From the NCBI GenBank assembly GCA_964644025.1, contig CAZXVW010000005.1, forward strand, positions 1 to 46,913: DNA of 46,913 nucleotides. Reading direction: 5' to 3'. The translations under genes and the position numbers were made by a program. Within the stretch, counting starts at the first letter, position 1. Each line of letters starts with the position of its first letter. The stretch is from CAZXVW01 sp964644025 (GTDB lineage: Bacteria; Acidobacteriota; Terriglobia; Bryobacterales; Bryobacteraceae). This document shows positions 1-9,774 of this stretch, one piece after another. Under the pieces are notes generated by a model. That model worked only from the letters and a program-made list of their open reading frames with translations, ran no database searches and was not told the origin of the DNA.

Positions 1-28
1 GTGTCCCGGAGCGCAGCGGAGTGGACAC
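1..28. terminator. Possible hairpin at the window edge
   Basis: GTGTCC (1-6) is exactly complementary to GGACAC (23-28), leaving a 16-nt loop that contains further G/C complementarity. It could be the end of a transcript from an upstream gene outside the window. There is no U-tract, so termination is only a guess. Nothing else is visible in bases 1-146. Confidence 0.25.
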
Positions 29-146
29 TGGCGGACTGTCCCTCTTCGAATCAAAACGCGACTGACCAGTGAACAAGCGTCCTGCCCTCGGTTGTTGGCG
101 ACCGGTTCGGCGGCTCCGGCCGTGTTACAGTCAATACGAACTGCTC

Positions 147-2006
147 ATGGGAAAGGCGTCGCCGGCTGAGGTTGTCTTGTTCACCGTCCTCCTGGTCATT
201 TCGGCGGGGGCGGCGTGGCGGCGCTTCCGGCGCATCCTGGGCGTGATCCGCGGCTCCCGGAACGAGCCCGGCTACCAGCTTTGTCCGCTCGGCCCCCGGC
301 TCCGGGACCTGGTCGGCAAGGTACTGTTGCAGGGCCGGGTGATCCGCCAGCGTCCGCTCCCCGGCCTGGCGCACGCGGTTGTGTTCTGGGGTTTCTGCGC
401 CTTTGCACTGGTAACGGTGGATCATCTCGCCGCCGGCTTCGGCGCGGATCTCATCCCGCGCGACTCGCCGGCGGGCCGGTTCTATTTCGCTACGCTGGCG
501 GTGATCGCGGCGGCCGTGGCGGTTGCCATCACCGGACTGGCGGTGCGCCGCTTCCTGTTCCGGCCGCAATGGCTGGGGGAGGTCTCTGCCGAATCCGGCC
601 TGGTCGCCTTGCTGATCTTCGCCCTGATGGTCACTTACCTGGGCGGGTTTTTCCTTGGCGGCTCGGGCGGCGCGGCGCGCGCCGTCTGGTGGGTCCACAC
701 GCTCTGCCTGCTCGCGTTCCTACCCCTGATCCCGCACAGCAAGCACCTGCACCTGGCGCTGGCTCCGCTCACGGTTTTTCTGGGCCGGCGCAGCTTCAGC
801 CGGATTCCGCCACTCGCGGGCGAGGAAGACTTCGGGCTCGACGCCGGCGCCGACGTCACCTGGATCACCGCGCTGCAGGCGTACACGTGCGTGGAATGCG
901 GCCGGTGCATGGAGCACTGCCCGGCCTGCAACACCGGGAAGAAGCTGAATCCGAAACAGCTTGTACTGGGGCTGCGGGATTTCCTGAATGAGAACGGGGC
1001 CGGCTCAACACACGCCTTGCTGGGACGGCATCTCAGCAGCGAGGCCGTGTTTCAGTGCACCACCTGCGGCGCCTGCGAGTTCCAATGCCCGGTAGGCGTG
1101 CAACATTTGCCCGTGATCATCGGCCTTCGCCGCGGCGCGGTCAATACGGGGAAGTGGGAGGATCATCACGGCAACCAGCTCTTCCTGAACCTCGAACGCC
1201 ATGGCAACCCGCTGGGCATCGCCGCGGCCGAACGGGACAAGTTCATCCAGCAAGCCGGCCTGCCCCTCTACGACGGCTCGCAGCAGTATTGTCTGTGGCT
1301 CGGCTGCCTGGGCGCTTACGATCCGCAAGGCCGCCGGGTGATCGCCGCCCTGGCGGCTCTACTGGGCCACCTCGGCATCGGCTTCGGCGTGCTGCGGCGG
1401 GAAAGGTGCACCGGAGACGCCGCCCGGCGGCTTGGCAACGACCTGGCGTTCGAGGAGCTGGCGAGGTACAACCTGGAGCAAATGGAGAAATACAAGGTGA
1501 AGCGGCTCGTCTCGATCTGTCCTCATTGCGTGCGAACGATTTCGGAAGACTGGCGGGAATTCGGCCTGGCGCCACCGATTGAGCATCACACCGAACTGCT
1601 GGCCAGATACACCGAACGGCTGCCGGCGGGTGACGGCGAGTCCGTTGTTTTCCACGATCCTTGCTACCTGGGCCGCTACCGCAATGTCTACGAGGCGCCC
1701 CGGGCCGTGCTGGCGAATGGGCGGGACCTGCTGGAAGCGGAGCGGAGCCGGCAACGCTCGTTCTGTTGCGGAGCCGGGGGCGGGCTGCTGTTCCTGGGCG
1801 AGGAGAAAGGCGACCGGATCAACCGGGAGCGGGCCCGGCAGCTCGCGGCCACCGGTGCCGCGACCGTCGCCGTCGCCTGCCCGTTCTGCCACACCATGTT
1901 TCGCGAGGCCTTCGAAGCATTGGAAAAACCGCCAAGGCTGGCCGACGTGGCCGAACTGGCAGCCGAACGGCTTGCCGCAACCGGCAGCAGGCCGCCCCCG
2001 CAGTAG
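147..2006 (+). CDS. Membrane-anchored CCG-domain Fe-S oxidoreductase (HdrD/GlpC-like)
   Basis: Probably moves electrons between a membrane quinone or heme pool and an unknown redox partner. The N-terminal ~200 residues hold several hydrophobic segments resembling the NarI/DsrM-type gamma subunit. They are followed by two ferredoxin-type cysteine clusters, CVECGRCMEHC from about residue 248 and CTTCGACEFQC from about residue 304. Two CCG-type domains come last: the first has ERCTGD in place of a full CCG core plus CPHC, the second has HDPCYLG, FCCGAGGG and CPFC. This order is that of fused HdrD/DsrK-like proteins. The ATG at 147 directly precedes the first hydrophobic helix; a GTG at 69 would add 26 residues of unlikely sequence. 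No electron-transfer flavoprotein or dehydrogenase gene adjoins it, so the donor is unknown. The next gene converges on it. Confidence 0.82.
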   Translation: MGKASPAEVVLFTVLLVISAGAAWRRFRRILGVIRGSRNEPGYQLCPLGPRLRDLVGKVLLQGRVIRQRPLPGLAHAVVFWGFCAFALVTVDHLAAGFGADLIPRDSPAGRFYFATLAVIAAAVAVAITGLAVRRFLFRPQWLGEVSAESGLVALLIFALMVTYLGGFFLGGSGGAARAVWWVHTLCLLAFLPLIPHSKHLHLALAPLTVFLGRRSFSRIPPLAGEEDFGLDAGADVTWITALQAYTCVECGRCMEHCPACNTGKKLNPKQLVLGLRDFLNENGAGSTHALLGRHLSSEAVFQCTTCGACEFQCPVGVQHLPVIIGLRRGAVNTGKWEDHHGNQLFLNLERHGNPLGIAAAERDKFIQQAGLPLYDGSQQYCLWLGCLGAYDPQGRRVIAALAALLGHLGIGFGVLRRERCTGDAARRLGNDLAFEELARYNLEQMEKYKVKRLVSICPHCVRTISEDWREFGLAPPIEHHTELLARYTERLPAGDGESVVFHDPCYLGRYRNVYEAPRAVLANGRDLLEAERSRQRSFCCGAGGGLLFLGEEKGDRINRERARQLAATGAATVAVACPFCHTMFREAFEALEKPPRLADVAELAAERLAATGSRPPPQ

Positions 2007-2051
2007 CGAACAATTCGGAATGACAACCGTTCCGCGCCCGTCAGCGCGCCC

Positions 2052-3854
2052 TCAGCGGCTGTTCTCCTTTTTCAGGTACGCCATCAGCGGCTGAAAGTAG
2101 TCGAGCATGGCCCGCGGGCTGAGCTCTTCGCCGGTCTTCTCCTTCAGCACCTCTCGCCAGTCGCGGGTGGCGCCCAGCCGGAGGATACTGTTGAGCCACT
2201 GGCCGACTTCCTTGTTCCCGTAATAGTTGCAGTGGTGCGGGTCCTGGTGCAGGATATGGCGGGCGATATAGTCGTGCAACTGGTACTTGAGCACGTCGGC
2301 GATGGCGTAGTCGTAGTACTGGGCCGGGTCGTCGATGATATGCGTCTTCGTGCAGGCGTCGCAGAATCGCTCGCCGCGCGGCGCCGGCGGCACGATGCCC
2401 TGATAGCGCCGCTTCAGCTCCCACCACCGGCGGTTGAACTGGTTCGCCGGCAGGTTGTTCTCGTACAGGTCATGCTCGAAATGCGTCATCACGCCAGCCG
2501 ACCAGGGCAGGAACACGACGGCGCTGTTCAGCGCTTCCGCCAACAGCAGTTGCGTCGGATCGGTCTGCCGCCCTTTCTCCAGCACGCCGATCTCCCGCAG
2601 ATACGGCTCCTGCCGCGCGGCAATCGCGATCAGGTCCCCCACGGCCTCGTGAAACGCCCGGTTCAAGCCCTCCCGCAGCACGGGCGGGACTTTCGGGTTG
2701 GAATAGGCGAGGAAATAGTAGACGTGACCCAGTTCATGGTGCGCGGTCTCGAACCAGCTATAGCTGGGCACAACGCTCATCAGGCACCGCACATCCTGGT
2801 CCCGGTCAATGTGCCAGGCCGAGGCGTGGGTGTTCTTGCGGCGCTTCGCTCCGGGCGGGAGCTGGTACAGGTCGGACTTTTTCCAGAAGCTTTCCGGTAA
2901 CGGTCTCATCCCGAGGGAGATGTAGAAGCGTTCCGCCTGCTTGACGATCCACTCCGGCGACTTGCCGCGGAACAGCGGGTCCAGGTTCGCCTGTTCCACC
3001 AGCCCGGGCCATTCCTGCCCCCAACGGTTGCCGAGCCAGTGCGCCGGGATCTGCTCTGGTATCTCGCGTCCGTAGCGGGCCGCCAGCTTCCGGCGTGCGT
3101 AGAGGTGGAGCTGTTCATAGAGCGGCCGGACCTGCTGGAGCGTGGCGTCCATGAGCGTCATCATTTCCTTTACGCTCATGCCATAGTCGGCCACCTGGAG
3201 CTGAAAGTAGGAAGAGTAGCCCAGCTCGGTTGCCACGCGGTTCCGCAAATCCCGTAGTTCCACGAGCCCCGGTTTCAGCGCCGGGCCGGTCTGCTTGGAG
3301 ACTTCCCAGATCTTCCGCCGTTCGGCGAGGTCGCGCGAGCGCAGCAGAATCTCGTCGATCTGGTTGGGGGTGATCGGCGCGATGCAGGCGGCGCCCCTTT
3401 TTTCGCGGCAAAAGGTGAAGCCGTCCAGCACGGCCTCGAGCCGGGCTTCGGCCGCGACGCGCCGAGTGACGACCTCCGGGATGGTCCCCGGCGATTCGGC
3501 CGCGTTCAGCAGGATCTTGTCCAGTTGCCGGAACTCGAGGTCGGTGAGCTGGTCCTTGAGCTTCAACAGGTCACGGCTTTTCTCGATGACGTACGTATTG
3601 CCCCGGAACGCCGCGAGCGCCGTGTCGGCGCCGATTCGCTCCCCGGTGTGTTCTTCGGTGACATCGGTCGCCGCCTTCCAATCCGCCTCGGCGGCCAACG
3701 TGGAAAGACGCTGGTCCACCTGGTTGTACATCTGCAAGAATTCCTCGACGTCACGCGGCGCCGAGGAACGGCTGCCGGAACATCCCGCCAATACAATAGC
3801 GGCCGCCGCAAAGCGCACAAGCCGCAGGCTGGAAAAATAGTTGGCTCTGCTCAC
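2052..3854 (-). CDS. Peptidase family M2 (ACE-like) dipeptidyl carboxypeptidase, lipoprotein
   Basis: A zinc metallopeptidase of the angiotensin-converting-enzyme family, expected to remove C-terminal dipeptides from peptides in the periplasm. The HEXXH zinc motif is HELGH at residues 373-377, and the third ligand is expected in the downstream segment NRAFHEAVGD, both typical of M2. The N-terminus is a lipoprotein signal with the lipobox LAGC (Cys25). Its 600 residues match single-domain bacterial M2 enzymes. The start is GTG; a TACAAT hexamer ends 7 nt upstream, so the mRNA may be leaderless. It lies downstream of purA on the same strand with a 49-nt gap and probably has its own promoter. 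Confidence 0.9.
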   Translation of the reverse strand: MSRANYFSSLRLVRFAAAAIVLAGCSGSRSSAPRDVEEFLQMYNQVDQRLSTLAAEADWKAATDVTEEHTGERIGADTALAAFRGNTYVIEKSRDLLKLKDQLTDLEFRQLDKILLNAAESPGTIPEVVTRRVAAEARLEAVLDGFTFCREKRGAACIAPITPNQIDEILLRSRDLAERRKIWEVSKQTGPALKPGLVELRDLRNRVATELGYSSYFQLQVADYGMSVKEMMTLMDATLQQVRPLYEQLHLYARRKLAARYGREIPEQIPAHWLGNRWGQEWPGLVEQANLDPLFRGKSPEWIVKQAERFYISLGMRPLPESFWKKSDLYQLPPGAKRRKNTHASAWHIDRDQDVRCLMSVVPSYSWFETAHHELGHVYYFLAYSNPKVPPVLREGLNRAFHEAVGDLIAIAARQEPYLREIGVLEKGRQTDPTQLLLAEALNSAVVFLPWSAGVMTHFEHDLYENNLPANQFNRRWWELKRRYQGIVPPAPRGERFCDACTKTHIIDDPAQYYDYAIADVLKYQLHDYIARHILHQDPHHCNYYGNKEVGQWLNSILRLGATRDWREVLKEKTGEELSPRAMLDYFQPLMAYLKKENSR

Positions 3855-3861
3855 ACAGGTG

Positions 3862-3867
3862 ATTGTA
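3862..3867 (-). promoter_or_regulatory. -10-like TACAAT before the M2 peptidase
   Basis: TACAAT on the minus strand ends 7 nt before the GTG start at 3854. The spacing would put +1 at or next to the start codon. No clear -35 is visible. Confidence 0.45.
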
Positions 3868-3903
3868 TGCTAAAAACGCTGCGGCGCCACAAGTAATCCC
3901 GGC

Positions 3904-5211
3904 TCAGAAGCCACCCATGAGCGCGTCGAGCCGGGAGCCCTTGATCAGGACGGTCTGGCTGCGCTCGGCTCCGACGCCGATCACGCCGATCTCAACACCG
4001 GTCTGCTCTTCGATGAACTTCAGGTACCGCTGTGCGTTCTCAGGTAAGTCTTCGTAACGCCGCACCCCGGAAGTCGAACTCTTCCAGCCCGGCAGCGTCT
4101 CGTAGACAGGCTCGATCCGTTCCATGCCGTGGCGGGTAGCCGGCATTTCGTTCACTGGCTTGCCGTCCAGATGGTACTCGACACAGACCTTGACCTGATC
4201 CAATCCGTCCAGCACGTCCAGCTTCGTAATGGCCAGGCTGTCGAAGCCGTTCAGCATGGCGGTGTAACGCACCAGCGGAGCGTCGAACCATCCGCAGCGG
4301 CGCGGCCGGCCGGTTACGGTGCCGAACTCGCCGCCCGCGTTGCGGATCTTGTCGGCGTAATCCTCTTCGGCCTCCGAGGGGAACGGTCCGGCGCCCACGC
4401 GCGTAATGTAAGCCTTGGAAACGCCAACGACGCCATCCACCGCCGTCGGGGGGAAGCCCGCGCCGGTGCAGACGCCACCGGCGGTCGCGTTCGAGGAGGT
4501 GACGAAAGGATAGGTGCCGTGGTCGATATCGAGCATGGTGCCCTGCGCGCCTTCAAACAGGATATTCTTTCCCTGTTTTCTGGCCTGCGCCAGCAATTGC
4601 GCCGTGTCGCACACCATCGGCTTCAGACGCCGGCCGTAAGCCAGATACTCTTCCAGGATGGCGGGGAAGTTTAGGTCTTCCTCGATATGGAACGCGCGGG
4701 CCAGCGTGGCCTTGTCCTCGGCCAACGACTCGAACAGGGGCTTCAGGCTGTCTTCATCGACCAGGTCCGCCATGCGGATGCCGCGGCGGGCGATCTTGTC
4801 TTCGTAGCATGGTCCGATGCCGCGCGAGGTGGTTCCGATCGCCGTGCGCCCCTTCCGCGCCTCCGACATCTTTTCCATCATGCGGTGGAAGGGGAAAATC
4901 ACGTGGGCCCGGTTGCTGACAGCCAGGTGGGTTTCCACGTCCACGCCGAGGCCCTCCAGCATTTCGATCTGGTGGATCAGCTCGGCGGGCTTGATCACCA
5001 GCCCGTTGCCGATAACAGCGAACTTGCCCCGGAGAATCCCGCTGGGAACCAGCGTCAAGATGTATTTCTGCTCGCCCACGCGGACCGTGTGCCCGGCGTT
5101 GTGGCCTCCCTGATAGCGGACCACCACGTCGAACCGCTCGGAGAAAAGGTCAACTATCTTGCCTTTTCCTTCATCGCCCCACTGGGCGCCCAAGATCACT
5201 ATGTTGCTCAT
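3904..5211 (-). CDS. purA: Adenylosuccinate synthetase
   Basis: Cytosolic enzyme joining IMP and aspartate with GTP, the first committed step of AMP synthesis. The full-length 435-residue product carries all landmarks: the GDEGKGK phosphate-binding loop near the N-terminus, QGGHNAGHT with the catalytic His, GTTSRGIGP, and the IMP-binding segment around EGAQGTMLDIDHGTYPF. The ATG at 5211 gives MSNIVILGAQWGDEGKGK, the standard family start. A TAGAAT hexamer at 5233-5238 (minus) leaves room for a short leader, unlike several neighbours. The purB partner is not in this window. Confidence 0.98.
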   Translation of the reverse strand: MSNIVILGAQWGDEGKGKIVDLFSERFDVVVRYQGGHNAGHTVRVGEQKYILTLVPSGILRGKFAVIGNGLVIKPAELIHQIEMLEGLGVDVETHLAVSNRAHVIFPFHRMMEKMSEARKGRTAIGTTSRGIGPCYEDKIARRGIRMADLVDEDSLKPLFESLAEDKATLARAFHIEEDLNFPAILEEYLAYGRRLKPMVCDTAQLLAQARKQGKNILFEGAQGTMLDIDHGTYPFVTSSNATAGGVCTGAGFPPTAVDGVVGVSKAYITRVGAGPFPSEAEEDYADKIRNAGGEFGTVTGRPRRCGWFDAPLVRYTAMLNGFDSLAITKLDVLDGLDQVKVCVEYHLDGKPVNEMPATRHGMERIEPVYETLPGWKSSTSGVRRYEDLPENAQRYLKFIEEQTGVEIGVIGVGAERSQTVLIKGSRLDALMGGF

Positions 5212-5232
5212 CGAATCAAACCAAAGAACCTT

Positions 5233-5238
5233 ATTCTA
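5233..5238 (-). promoter_or_regulatory. -10-like TAGAAT upstream of purA
   Basis: TAGAAT on the minus strand ends 21 nt before the purA ATG, implying a leader of roughly 14 nt. No convincing -35 is seen. Confidence 0.4.
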
Positions 5239-5276
5239 CCGCACGCGGGCGTCGCTTCCCCCATTCAGCCGCCTGG

Positions 5277-7457
5277 CTATTCGAGGCGGACGTTGCGGCG
5301 CGACACGGTGGAGACGCCCCCGGCCGGCTGGGCCAGCGCGCGCAACTCGCAGGCTCCGGGCGAGGCGGGGAGGCGGAGCCGGAACTTGTAGGTCCGCTGG
5401 CCGAGGGGCTGCAGCTCCAACGCTTGTTCGCTTTGCGCCAGCGTCGCCTGGCCGCGGTGCAGCGCCAGTGTCAGCTTGCCGGTGACGGGTTCCGGCTTGT
5501 CGTTCACCACCATGACGAGGAATTCGTGCTCGGCGCCGGCCGGGAGCGTCTTGCGCCAGAAGTTGATGTAGACGCCCACCGGCTTGAACGCCTCGCCGAC
5601 ATAGTCCACAAAGTAGGGATCCAGACGGAGCGTCTTAACGTCACGGAAATGATCCGAGGTGTAAGCGCCGGGGTAACTCGAGGTGAGGTAAACGAAGTGC
5701 AGCACCCCGGCGTAGTTGCGGTGCGCCCGCCAGAATTCGGTCAGCCCGGCCAGGTAATATGCGTTGAGACGAAAGCGCTGCTCCGGGGTTGCATTTTCCC
5801 CCAATAGCTGGCGGTATACGTTGCCGGTGAGCTCGGTCGGCGTACCATCCCGGTTCAGCCAAAGCCAGCCGTACTCGTTCAGGATGGTCGCGTGGCCCGT
5901 CGGCGTGATGGTGGCCCGGCCGCGCGAATTCATCCTCTCCAGCATTTCCATGCGGAACACCGGCTGCTTGGCCCGCTGGTTCTGGCTGAACAGGTACGGA
6001 TGGTCTTCGACCGGGTCATCGGGCCCGGCCGGCAGGTTGTAGCTGTTCTCCCAGGGACGGTGGGAAAGGTCGAGGCCACGGACGGCAGGAATCACCTGAT
6101 CGGCGAAAACATCGTCATAGGATTCATTGTTGGCGTCCCAGATCACCACGCTCGGATGATTCCAGTTGTCCCGCATCCATTCCGTGTACTGGCGGATCAG
6201 GACATCGGCGTTGAAGTGCCGGTGAAACAATCCGCTCCAGCTTTGGTGGCCTGTCCAAATGAAAAACTCGTTCTGGACGAGCAGGCCCGCTTCGTCGGCG
6301 ATATCGAGCCACCGGTCCGGCACCGGACCGATGCAGAAGCGGAACGTGTTCCAGTGCATTTTCTTCGGGATCTCGACCAGCAGCTTCCGCACCCATTGGT
6401 CGTTCCACGGCAGCACCCCCCGCTCCGGGTCCTCAAAAAACCGGTGCAGCGTGATATTCGAGCCGCGGAGGAAGTAGAGCTTGCCGTTCAGGTAAGCGCG
6501 CCGGGTGGGCGTGTCGAACCGGAACTCCCTCATGCCGAACCGGGTGCTGACGCTGTCGCCGCCGGTGCTTGTCTCCAGCACGTAGAGGAACGGATCCTCG
6601 GGGCTCCAGAGGTGCGCCCGCGGTATCGGAACCGTCTGCGTAATGGTTTTCACTTCTCCGGCGGCGAGGGCGACAGCGCGCGGCGGGGTATCAGTCACCT
6701 GCCGCCCTTCTTTCCAGGTCCGGACGGTGTGGCGTAACCGGAACGAGCCGGCGTCCCCGTAATTTCGCAGCCTGGTCTGCACCACGATTTCGGAAGAGCG
6801 GATGCGCGGCGCCACCTGGATGGTCTCGATCACCGGGTTATCGCTGAGCAGCAAGCAGACGCGGTCATAAATGCCCGGCGTCCAAAGGTTCTTCTCGAAA
6901 TCGTCACCGGCCGGGATCGCCCGCGGCAGCACGCCCGGGTGCGCGCCGACGCGCACGGTGACCGTGTTCTCCGCGTTCCACCGGATGGCGGCGGTCACAT
7001 TGAAGTAGCCGGCGGTGAAGCAGCCGAGGTGCTCGCCCACCTTGCGCCCGTTCACCCACACCGCCGTGCCGAACTGCGCCTTTCCGATCCGGAGCATCGC
7101 CACGGCCTTCCGCGCGGGGACGCGGAAGCTGCGCCGGTACCAGAAGTAGTTGCGCTTCTGGTGGGAGATGCCGGCGCCTTCCGGCATGGCGGATTTCGGC
7201 AGCTTGCCTTTTCGGATGCGGTTGGAAATCACGGCGGCGCTGTCGAACCGGTTCACGTTCGCAAACGCCGGGCGGGCCAGGTCCGCCAGTCCGGGCACGG
7301 GAACCGTGCGGGAGAAGCCGCCCGGTATCCGGCCGGCCGCGACGCTGTCGGCGATTTGCCAGACGCCATCGAGAGGAACGGTGATCCGGTCCGCCAGGGC
7401 GGGCGGGGTCACCGCCACCAACATCATCATTATTCCCGATCGAAGAAATGGCATCAC
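5277..7457 (-). CDS. Exported glycoside hydrolase family 2 protein
   Basis: A predicted periplasmic or secreted beta-glycosidase of the GH2 clan (beta-galactosidase/glucuronidase/mannosidase type). An N-terminal signal peptide precedes a jelly-roll sugar-binding domain (motifs FWYRRSF, VWVNGRKVG). An Ig-like domain and a TIM barrel follow. The barrel shows the acid/base region VVIWDANNES and a nucleophile region ILNEYGW, both with the expected Glu. At 726 residues it is within the GH2 range. Substrate cannot be read from the sequence. It lies 65 nt upstream of purA and 103 nt downstream of the lytic transglycosylase on the same strand. There is no adjacent SusC/D pair or carbohydrate regulator, so it is not part of an obvious polysaccharide locus. 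Confidence 0.85.
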   Translation of the reverse strand: MMPFLRSGIMMMLVAVTPPALADRITVPLDGVWQIADSVAAGRIPGGFSRTVPVPGLADLARPAFANVNRFDSAAVISNRIRKGKLPKSAMPEGAGISHQKRNYFWYRRSFRVPARKAVAMLRIGKAQFGTAVWVNGRKVGEHLGCFTAGYFNVTAAIRWNAENTVTVRVGAHPGVLPRAIPAGDDFEKNLWTPGIYDRVCLLLSDNPVIETIQVAPRIRSSEIVVQTRLRNYGDAGSFRLRHTVRTWKEGRQVTDTPPRAVALAAGEVKTITQTVPIPRAHLWSPEDPFLYVLETSTGGDSVSTRFGMREFRFDTPTRRAYLNGKLYFLRGSNITLHRFFEDPERGVLPWNDQWVRKLLVEIPKKMHWNTFRFCIGPVPDRWLDIADEAGLLVQNEFFIWTGHQSWSGLFHRHFNADVLIRQYTEWMRDNWNHPSVVIWDANNESYDDVFADQVIPAVRGLDLSHRPWENSYNLPAGPDDPVEDHPYLFSQNQRAKQPVFRMEMLERMNSRGRATITPTGHATILNEYGWLWLNRDGTPTELTGNVYRQLLGENATPEQRFRLNAYYLAGLTEFWRAHRNYAGVLHFVYLTSSYPGAYTSDHFRDVKTLRLDPYFVDYVGEAFKPVGVYINFWRKTLPAGAEHEFLVMVVNDKPEPVTGKLTLALHRGQATLAQSEQALELQPLGQRTYKFRLRLPASPGACELRALAQPAGGVSTVSRRNVRLE

Positions 7458-7560
7458 GCCTCCGCTGTTTCATCATACTCAAACCGGCTGGGGCGCCTGG
7501 TTGAAAAAGCGCGGTGGCACACGGGCTTCCAACCGGGCGCGCGGGAAGCCGGCAATGGCC

Positions 7561-9774
7561 TCAGTTGGAAGCGCGAACCGCACCGGCGGGGCCGTAAAGC
7601 CGGCGGTAAATATCGGCGTTGCGTAACACGGTCTGGATGTAGTTGCGAGTCTCGGTGAAGGGGACGGTCTCGACGTACTCGGCCGGCTCACGGTAATCGG
7701 CCCACCCGAGCCAGGCCTTGGCGCGCGACTTGCCCGCGTTGTAAGAGGCCAGGGCCGCCTCGGTGTGCCCGTCCAGTTCGTCGATCAAGGTGCGCAGGTA
7801 ATAGGTTCCCATGTTGAGATTGATGTCAGGCTGGTACAACAGCGAGGTCCGGTAGTGACGGATCCCGAGCTTGCGGCTCAACTGCCGGCCGGTGGCCGGG
7901 AGAATTTGCGTCAGCCCGTAGGCTCGGGCCCGGGAGACAGCGCGCGGATCGAATTCCGATTCCTGCCGCACCAGCGCCGCCAGGAAGTACAGATCCAGGT
8001 CACGGCGGCGCGCGTATTTTTCGAGCTGGTCTCGGTAAGGGAGAGGAAAAGCGAGCCGCCAGAACTTCTCCGGCGCCGCTTCCAGAGGCATCGACAGGTA
8101 ACCTGCCGCCAGCGCCTTGATATAACGGATGCTCTGGCCGTGCTGTCCGCGGCCGGCCGCGGACCGGGCCAGTTCCATCGCCAGCACGGCCGCGTCGCCG
8201 TCGGTGCGCGCGCCGAACTCCAACTCCCTTTCCCCCCAATCATCCAGGCCCGCCGAAAGCAGCAGCCGGGCCCGTTCCAGCCGCAGCTCGGTGGCCGGCG
8301 TCGGCTGGAAGTTCTTCTTGTGCCGGCGCGGTGGGAAGTTGATGCCGGCCAGAAACCGGTTCACCTCCGCGGATTCGCCGGCGGCCTCAACTTCGCCGGC
8401 CCGCAGCCGGTCCCGTGCGCGGCCGGCGTAGTAAAAGTTGGGATACTCGCGTTTGATCTCGTAGTAGTAAGTTCGCGCGGCCGCCTTGTCGCCGGCCCGC
8501 TCGGCCAGCCGGCCCAGGAAATACAGCGCGGCGCTGGCTTTCTCCGAGGCAGGAAACTTTTTCAAGTGCGCCCGGAGCAGTTCCGCGGCGTCGGGCCGCC
8601 GCCGCACGTAATGGCTCCAGGCCACCTTCCAGTCGCAGTAAGCCGCTTCCGGAGCCGCGGGAAACGCATCGGCGCAAGCCCGGTAGATCGGCTCGTACTT
8701 CTCCGGCTGGTTCAGCAGGAGGTATTGATTGCCGGCGGAAACCAGCGCTTCCAGGCGCCACCGCGAGGCCGGGTGCTTCTGTTTGAGTTGTTGCAGGATC
8801 CGCGCGACCTCCGTCTTCCGGCCCAGCCGCCGCGCGCTGGCCAGCAGGTAGTAAAGCCGCTCAGCGTCAACATCCGGGTCAATGACCTTCAAAGACCGGA
8901 GCCACCGGTAGGCGATCGTGTCGTGGTGGCGGATGTAGCGCGCCTTGCCCAGCCAAACCCGGGCCCGTTCACGGTCCGCGCCGCCCAGCGTCGTGGTCAT
9001 CCGCTGCAACTCCTTTCGCGCCGTCAGGTGCTGTCCCGCCCGGATCAGCCGCTCCACCCGCGTGAACATCGCCTGGGCCAGAACCGGCGGGTAACCTGAT
9101 CTCAAGCGGCGTCTCAGCCGCGCAAGGGCGGTGGCGGCATCCCGGGCTTCCCGGGCCATCGGATACTCGTAATAGATTCGCTGGTATGCTGCGGCGGCTG
9201 CCGCCGGTTCCCCGGCCGCCTCCAGACACTGCGCCAGCAGATGAATCCCCTCCGGCTGCGGCAGCGGGGCGAGGTTCTCCCGCAACAGCTTCACACCCTG
9301 TGCCGGCGTACCGCTGTCCAGGTAGATCTGGCCGGCCAGCAGGATCGCCCGCGTGCGTAGTGGTGACGCTGGTGGAGCACGGAGGACAGTTTCCAATTGG
9401 GTAATGGCCTCTCCGTATTTCTTGGCACCGTGCAGGGCCTCGGCCAGGTAATAGGCGGGGTAGTCGGAGATCTTGCTCAGCCGCGCCTTGGCGGCTTCCA
9501 GCAGCGGAATGGCTTCCGCGGGATGATCCCCTTCCGCCTCGGTGGCACCCACGACCAACAACGCCAGGGCGCCGGAGAGATCCTTCGGATGAGCGTTCGC
9601 GTAACGCAGCAAGGCGGTGCGGCCGGCCGCGGAAGGGCGCTTGCGGTAGGCGCGGACCAGCACGTCGAGCGTTTGCGCAACGGAGGGAAGCGCGAGCAGA
9701 AAAACAAGGATCAGCCAAGCGGGCCTAAACCAGCGGCCCCGGGTATTCCGGTCCCAGCAGGGATTCATCATCAT
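7561..9774 (-). CDS. Soluble lytic murein transglycosylase (Slt70-like)
   Basis: Cleaves peptidoglycan glycan strands in the periplasm with formation of 1,6-anhydromuramic acid. A signal peptide (hydrophobic stretch WLILVFLLALPSVAQ) is followed by ~550 residues of alpha-helical TPR-like repeats and a C-terminal lysozyme-like domain. That domain contains LVRQESEFDP with the catalytic Glu at about residue 605, then GLTQILPATG and ASYNAGKSRAKAW, the usual family-1 landmarks. The only start candidates are three consecutive ATGs at 9766-9774, so the 5' end overlaps the upstream gene by 50 nt. Translation is therefore probably coupled to that gene. Confidence 0.9.
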   Translation of the reverse strand: MMMNPCWDRNTRGRWFRPAWLILVFLLALPSVAQTLDVLVRAYRKRPSAAGRTALLRYANAHPKDLSGALALLVVGATEAEGDHPAEAIPLLEAAKARLSKISDYPAYYLAEALHGAKKYGEAITQLETVLRAPPASPLRTRAILLAGQIYLDSGTPAQGVKLLRENLAPLPQPEGIHLLAQCLEAAGEPAAAAAAYQRIYYEYPMAREARDAATALARLRRRLRSGYPPVLAQAMFTRVERLIRAGQHLTARKELQRMTTTLGGADRERARVWLGKARYIRHHDTIAYRWLRSLKVIDPDVDAERLYYLLASARRLGRKTEVARILQQLKQKHPASRWRLEALVSAGNQYLLLNQPEKYEPIYRACADAFPAAPEAAYCDWKVAWSHYVRRRPDAAELLRAHLKKFPASEKASAALYFLGRLAERAGDKAAARTYYYEIKREYPNFYYAGRARDRLRAGEVEAAGESAEVNRFLAGINFPPRRHKKNFQPTPATELRLERARLLLSAGLDDWGERELEFGARTDGDAAVLAMELARSAAGRGQHGQSIRYIKALAAGYLSMPLEAAPEKFWRLAFPLPYRDQLEKYARRRDLDLYFLAALVRQESEFDPRAVSRARAYGLTQILPATGRQLSRKLGIRHYRTSLLYQPDINLNMGTYYLRTLIDELDGHTEAALASYNAGKSRAKAWLGWADYREPAEYVETVPFTETRNYIQTVLRNADIYRRLYGPAGAVRASN

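Noticed and set aside
51..698. A long minus-strand open frame opposite the Fe-S oxidoreductase gene
   Set aside because: It is Arg/Gln-rich, has no recognisable domain and lies wholly opposite a well-supported gene with Fe-S and membrane motifs; it is an effect of high GC content.
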